In this document: piece by piece, positions 12,504 through 25,038 of the stretch
How positions within the stretch are numbered: position 1 is the stretch's first letter
How the letters are laid out: every line of letters begins with the position of its first letter
Source of the DNA: Ipomoea triloba
Taxonomy: Eukaryota; Streptophyta; Magnoliopsida; Solanales; Convolvulaceae
Direction of reading: 5' to 3'
NCBI RefSeq assembly: GCF_003576645.1
Contig: NC_044916.1
Location: 19,790,822 to 19,854,821 of the forward strand
DNA length: 64,000 bases
Translations under genes and position numbers: made by a program
Notes under the pieces: model-generated
Database searches by the model: none
What the model saw: the letters and a program-made list of their open reading frames with translations, nothing else
Told to the model about the DNA's origin: nothing

Positions 12504-13289
12504 TAAATATTTACACTATAGGTCGGTATTTAATATGGAAGAGAGGGATTTTACTAAACATCATGTCATATATATGATATTTCGTATTTAAATATTAGCT
12601 TATTAACATTAATCTTATGTGTCCATCTCCTCATTATATAGACCAATTTATTACAGTTACAGCAACAACGTAACTATTTTCTTCATAGAAAATTTAAAGT
12701 TTTTTACTGGAATCATTTTATGACACAACTTTCAACTCTAGAACCCTAGCAATTCCATCCATATAGCTCCCTAAATTCGTTATATTAGTATATATTGTGA
12801 ACGGGTTAGGTTAGATCAATGACTATATATGTAGATTGATCAAAATTCAGTTAATTAAATATTTTGATTAATTATGTTCCTAAGTAATTATTGTTTGTAT
12901 AAACCCAAATCAAATTCTTTGCTCCATCTGACACCTTTACTTTTGAGTTGCTTCCACACCTCTCTTAATTTTTGTTGAAGTTTGTTGAAGTTTGAGATTT
13001 TTCGTTCACATACATTGGATACTCCTATTCTTTGAAAAATCCAATATGAAAAACAAAAGAAATAAACATGAAATTAAATTACCAAAGAAAAAAAAATAAA
13101 CTACCATCTGATTATACATTTACACAAAGTAACAATCAATTTTCTAAAAGCTTATAAGGTGTATTATACATTTCAAAAAACATTCAAACTTGTGTCATTC
13201 TCCTATTTGAAGTTTTGGTGGTGATGCATAGTTGGAGTGTATCCATGCATCCGTCTAAACATTTATTGGTATCCATCCAAATTGTCCTT

Positions 13290-13399
13290 TTATTTATTTT
13301 TTTTTTTGGTGCATGGGAGGGGCCGGAGCCCCGAGGAAATTAGTAAATCCTTCTGGCAGCCACGGACTTCGCGTCGCGGTCAAGGATGTCTTTAACTTC
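13290..13399 (-). mobile_element. Short poly(A) retroposon with 25-bp target duplication
   Basis: A 25-bp direct repeat starting ATTGGTATCC occurs at 13265-13289 and 13400-13424. On the minus strand the insert ends CACC followed by an A-rich tail. That structure fits target-primed retroposition of a SINE or a truncated LINE 3' end. The body (GGGGCCGGAGCCCCGAGG) is not a family I recognise. Confidence 0.65.
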
Positions 13400-13451
13400 A
13401 TTGGTATCCATCCAAATTGTCCTTAATTAGGTTGATTATAATCAAAATGTC

Positions 13452-13587
13452 CTTGGGGCACTTCGATCCTGGATCAACCTCTTGAGGGGTTAGATGATCT
13501 TCTCATGCGTGACGCCTCGGGTGTGGCTAGTAGTAGATACCGGTAACAATATCGGGACCACTAGGTCTCTCCTGCTCACCAAAAAAG
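13452..13587 (+). mobile_element. Second short poly(A) retroposon, plus strand
   Basis: The body is unlike AT-rich neighbours and ends CTGCTCACCAAAAAAG. It is flanked by ATAATCAAAATGTC (13438-13451) and ATAATCAACATGTC (13588-13601), a 14-bp duplication with one mismatch. The CACC-poly(A) end matches that of the neighbouring insert at 13290-13399. Confidence 0.6.
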
Positions 13588-13732
13588 ATAATCAACATGT
13601 CATCTTCGGAAAGGTGATTGAGTTGTCAACCAATTTAATGTTGAGATATTAATTATGTTGGTAAATCATATGATCAAAATCTATCAATAAAGTTAATAAT
13701 AACATCTAATTAGATTTGTTAACACGCGCATC

Positions 13733-14957
13733 TAGCAATGTGCAAATGGTTAACCGAACCTTTTTAACCAAAGTTTTTAAAACTTTAACCGTTAACTGAA
13801 CCAAACTTTGTATTACTGAATTAACTTAATCGAATTTTTCGGTTAATCAGTCGGTTAACCGATTAACTGAACTTTTTTAAGCTAAAGTTTTAAATCATAA
13901 AAATAATACCTATAATAATAAATGGGAAAATGGCATCTTTAGTCCCTGAGTTATAGGGGTAGTGTAGACTCAGTCCCTAAGTTATGGCTGTATGCGAGTT
14001 TAGTCCCTCAGTTATTCACAAAGTGGCGAGTTTAGTCCCTGGACATTAAATTTGACGAAAAAATTAAAAAATATTCAAAATTTGAGGGGTAAAATAGGAA
14101 ATTCACATTTTATTATTATTCTTATATCAAAACCACTTTTACAACATTATTTTTTCACTTCTTAGCCTAATTATTTTCAATATTTTTCATTTTTAAAAGC
14201 ATTTTAATAACTTTCAAATGACTTGTTAGGAACGTGACTCTCGTATAACACATTTAAAACTTAGCACAAATAAAGAAATGCATGATCATTGTATTTAGGT
14301 GTATGAAACACACTGTCCTAACAAGTTTTTATTTTTTTTACTAAGTAACAAATGTAATAAAATTAAACTTTTGAGATAGGATAGTGTGTAAAAAAATCTC
14401 AAAAGTTTTAATTGTATTACATTTGTTGCTTAGTAAAAAAATAAAAACTTGTTAGGATAGTGTGTTTCATACACCTAAATACAATGATCATGCATTTCTT
14501 TATTTGTGCTAGGTTTTAAGTGTGTTATACGAGAGTCAGGTTACTAATAAGTCATTTGAAAGTTATTAAAATGCTTTTAAAAATGAAAAATCTTGAAAAT
14601 AATTAGGCTAAGAAGTGAAAAATAATGTTGTAAAAGTGGTTTTGATATAAGAATAATAATAAAATGTGAATTTCCTATTTTACCCCTCAAATTTTGAATA
14701 TTTTTTAATTTTTTCGTCAAATTTAATGTCCAGGGACTAAACTCGCCACTTTGTGAATAACTGAGGGACTAAACTCGCATACAGCCATAACTTAGGGACT
14801 GAGTCTACACTACCCCTATAACTCAGGGACTAAAGATGCCATTTTCCCATAATAAATTCAATTAAAATACTACATACATATAATAATAAATCCATTAGAG
14901 AATATACAAAAACAATACCATAACAACACTACAAATTTATAGGATTTTACATATTAG

Positions 14958-15016
<59 letters not shown>

Positions 15017-15173
15017 GGTTAACCGAACTTTCTAACCGAATTAACCCTTAACCGAATTTTTAAAAACATTTAACCATTAACCAAATTGAAAAAGTTCGGT
15101 TAAAAAATTGGTTAACTGAACTTTGTCGGTTCGGTTTGTTAACCGAAAATTTACTGAAGTTTGCACACCCCTA
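13733..15173. mobile_element. hAT MITE carrying a nested foldback
   Basis: The ends are TAGCAATGTGCAAA and, on the other strand, TAGGGGTGTGCAAA. The 8-bp flanks are CGCGCATC (13725-13732) and CGCGCATT (15174-15181), 7 of 8 identical, as expected for hAT elements. Both arms are rich in GGTTAACCGAA motifs. The centre is occupied by the 927-bp foldback at 13923-14849 and a (TA)n tract (14959-15011). No transposase is present. Confidence 0.75.
13923..14849. mobile_element. 927-bp foldback element (near-perfect palindrome)
   Basis: The arms of roughly 400-450 bp are near-perfect reverse complements. The left begins TGGGAAAATGGCATC and the right ends GATGCCATTTTCCCA. The flanks share a 7-bp direct repeat TAATAAA (13916-13922 and 14850-14856). 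No coding sequence is seen. Its superfamily is unclear, because 7 bp fits neither hAT (8) nor Mutator (9) exactly. Confidence 0.8.
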
Positions 15174-15246
15174 CGCGCATTCTCTATTGGAAAACAACGA
15201 AAATAGAGAAATCTAATCTAACCAACCAATAAAATAAATACTAATG

Positions 15247-15391
15247 TTTTTTTTTAGTACTGTTGACTCTATTACAATGTAATATATGTTCATAACTACT
15301 TTTCCAACCTAATGAAGCACAGTGAGTCAACAATCGCCTCCATTGAGGCTCGAACCCACTCCCCTCCATGTGAGAATGTAAACCGGGTGCC
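15247..15391 (-). mobile_element. tRNA-derived SINE with 10-bp target duplication
   Basis: On the minus strand there is a B-box-like GGTTCGAGCCTC, then a body with AAGTAGTTATGAACATA and ATTGTAATAGAGTCAACAG, then poly(A). The flanks are AATACTAATG at 15237-15246 and 15392-15401. The 3' half matches the SINE at 29370-29572. Confidence 0.75.
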
Positions 15392-15607
15392 AATACTAAT
15401 GTTATAAACTAGGAAATATGAATGCCTAATACTTTTACAAGAGAAAAACAATGGAAAGAAAAAAGATACAGAAATTACCATCTTTGAGTTGAGCTAGGAA
15501 ACAAGCAAATCTCATTGGCAAAATCCCTTTACTTTAGTAGTATATGAGATAAGAGATTATTTGTTATTTCCTAGCTTCTTAGAAAATTGAATGAAGTAAT
15601 TAATAAT

Positions 15608-15955
15608 ATTTTTTTTTATCAAGAGAAGGCCTGGAAGAAACTCCAACTAATAGCACCTAGTAACCAAACGGTTCATTAGAACGCCCATAGCGTACATTGC
15701 AGGCTCTCCATAATTTCCAAAACCTTACTTTGTTCGTGAAAACATGACCCACTTTAGCAGGCCAACTACATTGGCAACAAGACCCATCATTGATCTTTTC
15801 CTCAATAATTGGCTGTTAATCCAATCTAAAACCTTCTTGGAGTCACTAGGTTTGACCTCACTAGGTTTACTAATTGTTTTCAAGTGTTTGTGCCCCCAAA
15901 TATCTATTGCTACTATACATTGTTGAGGACATAGTATAGAAAGAAGACTTAACAC
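15608..15955 (-). other. Possible retroposed fragment, unrecognised
   Basis: A minus-strand open frame of 76 codons (15725-15955) continues, with a stop, towards a poly(A)-like end at 15610 (CTCTTGATAAAAAAAAA on the minus strand). Composition is more gene-like than the surroundings, and the peptide contains KVLDWINSQLLRKRSMMG. I cannot assign a family. A degraded LINE 3' end is one possibility. Confidence 0.25.
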
Positions 15956-18553
15956 CTATCATCTGATTGAGTATTAAAAAAAAAAGACTTGAATTGATAC
16001 TTGTCTCTTCGACAAAAATAAATATTGAGAATTGTTTGTCAGTACTTCCCCCGCAAACATATCCAACAATAATAAGCTCAAAATTTTTCATGTAAAAAAA
16101 AAAAAAAAAAAAGAAAACGTACCGGTTGCCAATATGGCAACGTAACAGAGCAAGACAAGTTTTCTACTCCGAATAGATGGGAATCCAAACATTTATTTTT
16201 TAGTCTTGACAACAAGAACGGATAGCAACTTGCATGCATGATGCATACATATATCATCATCATCATCATCATATGCAATTCCCTATAATGCATGTGCACA
16301 TACATACATATACAGAGAGAGAAGATGATCGATGGCAGTGGGGGCTAATAATTGAGATTGGTTCAGTGCACAGTAGAAGACAACAACCTTCCAACAACCC
16401 ACGTGGCCAGTCTTTTTCCTTGGATGCTTTATTTTTTATGTATTAGGTTTCCATTAGTCTTTAGTTTCCACTGTTATACTCTACGCACAAAGAGTCTTCA
16501 TTGATTAATTTTTGAGTTTTGAATTCTCCCCCACATCTTCAGTAAAAGAATCGAACCCTCATTCTGCCACTTAAGCAAAACTTCCAAGGTGACTATTGAA
16601 TCATTGAGTTAAGCCTTTGCGAGACCTTTGAATGCTCCATTTTTTTTATACATTGAGTTTACAGTTCATATTAAACTAATTCTAAACTACCAAAACCCCT
16701 GCTCAAGAGTTACGAGAGATGTCCTTTTTTTTCACATTTTTTTTTTCACATAAAAATTCTAGGTCACTACTTAACAAGAATCGAATTTGCACTAACTCTT
16801 TTGATAACTCATTCACTTAACTTGCAAATTATAATGAGAAATGCTTGCCAACCAAGTTATTTGATCGATATAGATGCCAATAGTATATTGTACAATCACA
16901 TTGGTACATATAGTACTTCATATAATCAAATGTGTTATACATTATTGTTTTACTTAATATTATCAACATCTGATTGATACAATGTAAAAGTCAACAAACA
17001 CTGTACATAGAAACTCTAAAAATACGGATTGACGTATATATTAGCATGATTGTACAGGATATGATTAAAAATCGTAATCAATAATATTCGATATAGTCAC
17101 ATATGGTACCAGGCACGATTGATATATTTGAGGCGAATGTATGTATTTACAAGGTTGAAATTCAGTTGTAAGATGACATTTGACAAGAAACCCATACCAG
17201 GAAAGCCTGAACTCATTCAATAAACAATCAATGATACTTCAAATATATTGAAAAATTAACGTTTGCAGAACCTTACCTCATAATTACATATATATATTCT
17301 GCTGCAGCTAGCCTGAGAGTTAGTGTATCTATCTATCTATCTATCTGTTTGATGGGTGAAAGAAGGGATATTTTTGTGGAAGAAGATAGAAATGATGTGT
17401 TAAAGATATAGTTTCTGATGAGGAAGATCTTCTCATCAAGTTTGGGTGACCAAAGTCATCCTTCTCACTTCTCCCCCAAGATTATGATTCAAATGAGCTA
17501 TCACTTCTCCCCCAAGATTATGATTCAAATGAGCTAAACAGAGAATCCTATTTCAAATCTCATATGTAAGCAAACAATAATTCGAAATGACAAAATTTTG
17601 TATTGTTTTAAGATTTTAGAAATAAAAAAATGGTTTTGAAGGTGATTTTGTTGTTGTTGTTTGGTATTCTAAGGTCAGTGGCAGTCATGATTGGCCTATG
17701 CCTCTCTCTGGTTGACTTTGTAAAACACAGCTCACTCTAGCTTTCATCAAGACATCTGCAAGACAATTGTGATGGTCAATTTAATTATGAAATGAAATTA
17801 TTAGATTTTGTGTTCCAAAGATATTTCCAATGATAATCCCTGCCGGCTGCCTTCCAAATACAGAGAGAGAAGAGGTGGGTTCCATGATCAGATCTTTTAC
17901 AAGATGGAAGGAATAACTATAATGAAATATGACTATGTTTGATATAATAGTAACTTCTTTCACATTTAGTGTATATCTACATTTGGTCCTTTTGATAAAC
18001 TTTTTTAATAAATATCAGTTTAAATCCATCAGGTTTTTAATTCACCAGTTATACATTTTCTCTCCAAAAGTATCAAAATGTTCAAGATGGTATGATTTTG
18101 AACTAAAAGTAGTGCAACGTATTACAATTGTTTTCTATTGAGAAGAGCTAAACGTGACAACAAAATAAGAGTTGTACCAAATGTGACAAAAATAATATTT
18201 GAGGATCAAATGTGGAAGTGATTTTATAATTATGGGACCTAAAGTGAAAAAAATAATTAATTATTTAAAGTTGTAAGTAAATTATAAGGAAATAATGAAG
18301 TTGGTTAAAACAAAAAATTAGAATGAGACCTTCGCCCTCATTCCAAATCTAGGAATCTAGGATGAGGACGAAAGGTCCTCATCTATGACCAATTGACTAT
18401 TCGTGGTTGGATCATGCAAATCGTGTCATGTCTATCGATCTATGTCTAGATCTAGATAACCATGATAACATATTTGAGGGTTGTCTAATTTGGACCAACT
18501 AGATTAACAACCATGACTACCCTTCTTGACATTTCATCAAAGAAAAATGTATG

Positions 18554-18556
<3 letters not shown>
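15956..18556. other. Intergenic stretch with tRNA-like remnants and microsatellites
   Basis: No gene is seen. It holds an (ATC)n tract at 16254-16272, an (ATCT)n tract at 17325-17345, two minus-strand segments resembling degenerate SINE or tRNA B boxes (near 16545-16620 and 16760-16830), and a 36-bp tandem duplication at 17465-17536 (unit starting TCACTTCTCCCCCAAG). The rest is AT-rich sequence with only short chance frames. Confidence 0.5.

Positions 18557-18630
<74 letters not shown>
18557..18630. repeat. (TA)n(GA)n compound microsatellite
   Basis: A TA run leads directly into a GA run. Confidence 0.95.
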
Positions 18631-18633
<3 letters not shown>

Positions 18634-19493
18634 CAGTGTCCCTTGAATTTACTTGATTAAATTGAAATTACTTAAACGTTAGATTACTGATTGTGAAATA
18701 AAGCGAATCAAACAATAAGTAAATGAAAATTAACACATAGAGGTTTGATAGCCTAGTTCAATGCAAACCACATCTACATCTGAGTGACCACCAATAATAA
18801 ATCCAATCCACTATCTCAATAGATGTTTAAACAGACGGCAAGAGAACAATCTCACCAGTATGTGTTGTACCCCACATTGTATGTACCTATTCTGCAAGAC
18901 ACCATAGTTGAATTGATTTAAAGCTCGGAGATCTTCAACACAACTGTCTAGCTTTCTGATTCACCTACCGTTGCACTGCAACGGTATATGGAATACGGTC
19001 TTTGAAGTGATAAAATCACTTGAGTTTCTTCTCTTCAAGATCAATGTAAATTCAAGTTGTAGATGAATATCTTGAGAGAATATTTTTTGAGTATTTCTTG
19101 TAAAACTTGTAAAGAGAGGTTCTTCACTAAAAAATGTACTATCTCTCTAAAACTAACTTCTCCCTAGAATATAGATATACTTTGAATTTAGATGAGAATA
19201 ACTTCCAAAATAATTTTCTTGTAATCCAATAACTCTTTCACTCTTAAGGCTATAATTGAGAGAATATACATTAACTGTACCATTCGATCTCTCAACTAAT
19301 CTTGAATATTCTTTTAATCCACCCCAAAGCAGTTATTTCTTCATTCAACTGTAAAATAGCCACCTGGAATAGATTTTAGACATAGTTGTTGCAGGTTCTG
19401 TTCTATTAGATTTTCAGTCAGTCACGAACCAACTGCACTAAGTCCTAATCTACGCAAATCCCATTCTATGGAGATACATCCCTTCTCTAACGT
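18631..19493 (+). other. Region upstream of the Copia remnant, unclassified
   Basis: Composition is less AT-rich than average and there is no long frame. It may be internal or flanking sequence of an old retroelement, because it runs straight into the Copia RNase H remnant. I recognise no domain in it. Confidence 0.3.
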
Positions 19494-20084
19494 AACTCTG
19501 ACTGGGCAAGCTGTCAGGAAAACCAGAAATCTACAAGTGGGTTTGCTGTTTCCTTAGGGGCGAATCTTGTCTCGTGGGTGTGCAGGAAACAACGCACAGT
19601 TACCAGGTCTTCTACTGAAGCTGAATACAAGGCTTTGGTGGATGTCTCTGCTAATTAAGGCCACTTGGATCGTGTCTTTGTTGCGGGAGCTGGGCGTCTC
19701 TTTGTTGCCTATTCCTAGACTATGGTGTGACAATCTGGGTGCTACATACATGTGTGCCAATCATGTGTTTCATGTTAGGACTAAGCACATTGAGATTGAC
19801 TATCACTTTGTACCCGAAAAAGTGGCATCTAGAGAGCACTCTGTTCATTTTATTTCTACTAAAGACCAGCTAGTTGACATCTTCACCAAACACTTGCCTA
19901 CTACTCGGTTTGTATCTCTTCGAGACAAGCTTTAGGTTGCATCACAACACCCTTCACTTGGGAGGGAGTGTTAAAACTCTAGTATTCTAGTTGTACTTAG
20001 TCTCTATCTTCTATTTGTGTATATATGCTCTTGTAACCTATTTCAGATATTATTGACGAATCCTGTTCTCATCTATTTGGCACT
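19494..20084 (+). pseudogene. Ty1/Copia 3' remnant: RNase H, polypurine tract and LTR start
   Basis: Frame 19494-19653 encodes the RNase H segment with SDW, GANLVSW and SSTEAEYKAL. A frameshift near 19653 then moves the rest to the frame ending at 19935, with TWIVSLLRELG, CDN, HVRTKHIEIDYHFV and DIFTKHL, all characteristic of plant Copia pol. Upstream pol domains are absent. After the stop, CTTGGGAGGGAG (polypurine tract, 19957-19968) precedes TGTTAAAACTCTAG, the expected LTR start at 19969. The LTR end is not clear; about 20084 is a guess. The element is 5'-truncated and frameshifted, so it cannot be functional. Confidence 0.85.
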
Positions 20085-22203
20085 TTACCCTTAAATTATA
20101 ATATATCATTGTTTTCAACATGTGAATAATAATGTATATAAATAATAAAATTTTGACATAAATTGTTTAAATTTTTATTACAAGTAAAAAATGGATATTG
20201 ACCATCCAAAAATTTCAATTCGTATCTCAATCCATTTCTTAATATGCCTAATATGGCTATTAAGGATAGCTATAGTGTAGCTATATATATATATATATAT
20301 AGTGCCTTAATTATTCATAATTTAAATTTACTTCCTAAGTTATTAGCATAGTGACAGATTTTGTCTTTAAATTCGAATAGAATTGAAGTTGCTCTCAAAA
20401 CTATTAGGCAAGAGTATGTCGGAGTGGTGGTTGCACACGTGTATCACTATACCATACCTCATTGTCCACAAACAAACAACCCTATCAAGAGCAAATTAAT
20501 AAACATTAAAAAAAAAATATTAATAGGATTCCATATAAATAAACAGAAGTTAGGGTTGTGGACTACCATGTAGTGTGATGGCATCATGATTACTATTCTA
20601 AATGGAGAATCATATGTTCAAACCCCAATGGATATTTTTTAAAAAAATACAAAAGCTAGGGTTTTGTTTTAAATCCTAAGAGGACTCTTGGTTTAAGGAA
20701 TGCCTTTTTTTTTTTTTTTAGATAATGTAAAAATTTTCAAAGATAACAGTATAACACATAACCTAAGAATCCTATAAATATCATAAAAAATGAACTAATA
20801 TCAAGTTATAGAATCTTACATTTCCTAAAAAGACCTCACATTTTTTAACCAAATAATGAGAATTTGATAGAAAAATGTCAAATTAGCCCCCTAAGTCTAG
20901 CTAGTGAATAGTGCAATTGGAGGATCTCATAATGACAAAAAGTTCTACTGAGGTAATCTATATGGCTTGATACATATAGTGTTGACTAGGCTTTCGTATC
21001 ATAGTCATGACTATCTTAATTGGATCTAGGTCTTGACCTTTTTAGATTATCTTGGGTCTAGATCTAGACCGCCTTTCCAGATTTGGACATTTGTGAACAA
21101 GAAGGTGATCATGTCCAAGGCTATGATGCACAAACACTCTTGAAAGAGTAATGCTTCTTTCTTCCATTTGAAACTCCTTGAAAAAATTTTGTAACATTTC
21201 CCAATTAACCAAATTTAAAAAAAAAAATATTCAAGTCATTTCCCAAACACCTTTTTTTTTAAAAAAAAAATAAATAAATAGTCATTTCCTTATTAATAAA
21301 AAAAATAGAAATAATTAATAACATTCTTCAACTATTTCACAAGTCTTCAACTATTTAAGTTTTACTTAATAAGGTTCTCTGTTAAGTACCTTGTTGAGTA
21401 AGAATTGAATAGTTAATTAATGATCATATTGAGTAAGAATTGAATATTTTATTTGCGAACTTAGTTTGGTAAACTTGATAGTCGATGATTAATTTGTGAA
21501 TTATGTAATAGTCAAAGAATAATTTTGGTTATTAACTCAATTTAGAAATGTGTTTCCAATTTTGAAAACACGTTTTAGGTACATTTTTTTTTTTAAATTT
21601 GGATCAAAATTTAAAAATCTAAAAAAACTAAATTAAAACTTGTTTGGTATTCATCTTCTATAATAATTTTTTTTTTTTTAAAGAAAGACCTTCTGAATAT
21701 TATGATGATAAATAAGAAAATGTGAAATGTTGAAAGAGATGGATTTATGAGTATGGAGAATCGATGTTGGTATCTTTTAGTTTGTCAACCTACTTTTAGA
21801 TAATTCTGAGTTAATTAGAGTATCTATTTAAAACAAGAAAATGAAAATGCTAATGAAAACTTGAATAATTAGAATGTTTAAATTTAAGAATATTTTGAAT
21901 TTTGAATATTGTGTTATTATTTTAAATATATATATATATATTTTTATGGTATTTACCTGTTTATTAGTGCAATTCTTATAATTATTATATATATATATAT
22001 ATATATATATAGATTTTTTTTTTTATGTTTACAAATTTTCTTCATGTTTCATTTTTTTTAAAAATATTTTTTAAATTGTTGCTAACCCGTTTCTCTTTTC
22101 TATATTAGGTATTTAGGTCAATGGATATAGCCATTGACCATAAGTCATTCTTTGAAGACGGTGAGTGGTTGTTCTTTTAAAAAATCAGCATAAAAAAATA
22201 AAA
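20085..22203. other. AT-rich intergenic stretch
   Basis: No gene is seen. A degenerate tRNA/SINE-like segment lies at 20569-20640 (TAGTGTGATGGCATCATG, then ATGTTCAAACCCC). TA tracts lie at about 20281-20300, 21925-21942 and 21985-22010. Confidence 0.5.
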
Positions 22204-22611
22204 CAGTTTTTTACCAAAATGGTCCATCGATTATTGTGAAATTACCAATTTAGTCCTCAAAAATTTTTCGTATCCAATTAAGTCCCTCGACTTTGAAAAT
22301 TTTAACCAATTTGGTCCTCCGTTTATTTTGTCGTTAAAATTGGGACCAAATTGATAATTTTTCTATAGTCAAGGGACCAAATTGGTAGTTAATTTTTCAC
22401 TGAAATAGTCCATTGACTATAGAAAAATTATCAATTTGGTCCCTTGACTATAGCAAATTACCAATTTGGTCCTGATTTTAACGGTAAAATAAACGGATGA
22501 CCAAATTGGTTAAAAATTTCAAAGTTGAGGGACTTAATTGGGCACGAAAAATTGTCGAAGACCAAATTGGTAATTTCGCAATAGTCGAGGGACCATTTCA
22601 GTAATAAACTC
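22204..22611. mobile_element. Mutator-like foldback MITE, family member A
   Basis: The whole 408 bp is an inverted repeat built from ACCAAATTGGT-type sequence. The left end is CAGTTTTTTACCAAAATGG and the right end on the other strand is GAGTTTATTACTGAAATGG. The flanks are a 9-bp repeat AAAATAAAA (22195-22203 and 22612-22620), though it is of low complexity. The same family is inserted in the gypsy LTR at 47802-48230. Confidence 0.75.
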
Positions 22612-24653
22612 AAAATAAAATAATAAACTGAAAATGCACAAATAGGCCATTGAATTATTTGGGATATAGCAATTAAGTTACTGTGCTCGAATAAGTTCTA
22701 AATTTATCTATGAACTCGAAAAAAAAAGGAGCAATTAGTAATTTTAGCAGGTTAACAACAAATTTGTGTTGATTGGAAGCACTGTGTATTTTTTATTTTA
22801 TATTATTTTATTATTATTATCCTACTAAGCATTTGACCCTAAAAAAAGATTTTTTTTAAAAAAAAACTATGCATTTGACCCTCAACTATAACTTCTCTAT
22901 TTTGGGCTCCACTATGGCTCTAGCATTTGGATTCCTCTTCTAAATTGGTGAAGCTATGAAGTACATACAATCTATTGCAGTCCGTTTTGTTCACTGGAAA
23001 ATATTTGAAGGAAACGGAAATTAAATTTCAAGGAAAACAAATTATCAGGAAAATAGTTTTCATTGTTTGGAAATTACTAGGAATATAAATTCCATTGTTT
23101 GATTTGATTTAGAATTGTAAGGAATAATTAGTATAAAGACAATTATACCCCTACATAATAATAACAACAACAATAATAATGGTAATTAAAGAAAGTTAGT
23201 GAATGCATAATTGTCATTGTTTTCCATGGAAAACAAAATACCAAGGAGTGGCCAAGGAAAATGTTTTCCTTGTTCTTAAGGAAATAAAATGTTTTCCATC
23301 CAACCAAACAAAGGAAAATCCCTGAAAGGAAATATATGAGAGTTTCATTTTCTGTTTTGGTTTTTGAAATGAATTCTTTGATATTGTTGAATAATTTGGG
23401 GATTGTACCTTGGACATATTCGTGATATTTAGTTGAGGGTTAACTGCTTATGTTTTTTTTTTTTTTCCTTCGATTCATGGATGAATTTGGAGCTTATTTG
23501 GGTTCGGTGGCTTAATTGCTATCCCCAAATAGTTAAATGACCTTTTCTTTTTAAATTTTTTTTTTACCTTTTCTCAATAATCAATTATAAACTTATGATT
23601 TATATAAAAATAAAAATGCTACATGTTAGCCTAATCACGATCATATTAGCGATATCTTGTTAAATAAGTAAAATTAAAATCAAATTAAACTATTTTATCA
23701 ATTTAGGGTACCTCATTATAAGTTTTTATTTATTTATTTTAACTAACGAACCTAATTGTACTATTTATTAGACTTAAAATTAAAGTTAATTTGAATCTAT
23801 TTTTGGAATATAAAATTTCAATATTCACCTGAGTTATGTAATATAATTTTAATCAAACATACACACTCTAAACACAATTTGCCACTTCACTAATAACATA
23901 AAAACTAAATTTATTCAACGATAGTTGAGAAATTAAATTTATATCACAGTTATAATTATGGACTAAAAATTTTATTTATTTATTTTATTATTTTCTCCTT
24001 CTCATTTTAGTTTTTATATTTATTATTTATTAGTCAACATACATAACTCTTTATTTTTTTGTGTATTTTTTTTGAGTGTTTCTTATTATCTTAAATTTAA
24101 TTTTTTTTATGTTTAATAATATTTTTAATTTAATTTTTAAATATATAAATTTTATATATACTAATATTAAATTTAACATTATAAAAATTGAAATGATAAA
24201 TAATTTTAGTTAATTTTCATTAATTCAATCAAATACATAAAATGACGGAAAATATTATTTTAAAGTCTGCTCCCCAGTCATCATTTGACTTTTTATTTGT
24301 ATTGACTGGCATGATAAGATGAATCTTCGATGACGATTTCTTTGATTAAATCTTCCCTTCTCTGAACTTACAAGACAGAATCTTATTGACAAGCCCATTT
24401 TCCACTATTTTTAAGTAAATGGAGATTGTAAAGTCTGACGTTTCAGTCATAACAATTGAGTATGTTTTCATTTTTTTAAATATTATTTTACTTTTTTTCG
24501 AAAGAAACAAAAAAATTTATTATTATATTGGAAAAACATCTCAATTCTATGTTAGGTTAAAGAAAAAAAAAACATTAAGTAAACTGTTCTATTATAAATA
24601 TGTGACTTAACGTTTTTCTAGGTGCATTTTAACAAGATTAATGATTGAATTTA
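22612..24653. other. AT-rich intergenic stretch with a MITE-like inverted repeat
   Basis: No gene is seen. Between about 22985 and 23400, GGAAAA/TTTTCC and CCAAACAA/TTGTTTGG pairs on the two sides suggest an old MITE whose ends I cannot place. The rest is A/T-rich with short chance frames. Confidence 0.4.
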
Positions 24654-25002
24654 GAGCATCCTCATGAGTGTAAATTTTTGTCACAATTTTTAAGATGCTT
24701 TGAAGGTATGAAACATAGAGGTTTAGAAGCATTAAAAAAAAGAGTTGCTTTTTATGACAAATTTTATTGTCGATCATGGTTCATGTAACAACATGGATCA
24801 TGAAGTAAATATCATTGTAATTATATTTTAGTTTCATTTGACAATATTATTATGTTTTTTAATTTCATTTTTCACACACACTAATTTCACACACACTAAT
24901 TTCAATATTTGCAAGAGTAATTTTTTCTCCTCCCTTCCCTCGCCTCTCTCCTCCACTGCACCTACTAAAAAGACTCTCTAAAATGCATTGTTGGAGATGC
25001 CC
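24654..25002. mobile_element. Possible PIF/Harbinger-type MITE
   Basis: The ends GAGCATCCTCATGAGTG and, on the other strand, GGGCATCTCCAACAATG are partly similar. TTA lies on both sides (24651-24653 and 25003-25005), the usual PIF/Harbinger target. The terminal match is imperfect, so the call is tentative. Confidence 0.4.
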
Positions 25003-25038
25003 TTATAACTTATCCTATAAAATACTTTGTTTATTTAA

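Larger units (their letters stand above)
11240..13090 (+). repeat. Dispersed duplication (11240-11345 and 12985-13090)
   Basis: Both segments contain GAGATTTTT, TTCACAT, TATTCC/ATACTCC, AAAAGCAAAAGAAATAAACAT and AAATTACC in the same order, about 1.75 kb apart. The Mutator-like MITE at 11772-12503 lies between them. It may be a degraded repeat family. Confidence 0.55.

Noticed and set aside
13923..14849. CRISPR-like or other array in the large inverted repeat
   Set aside because: It is one palindrome with two arms, not a regular spaced array, and the sequence is plant nuclear DNA.
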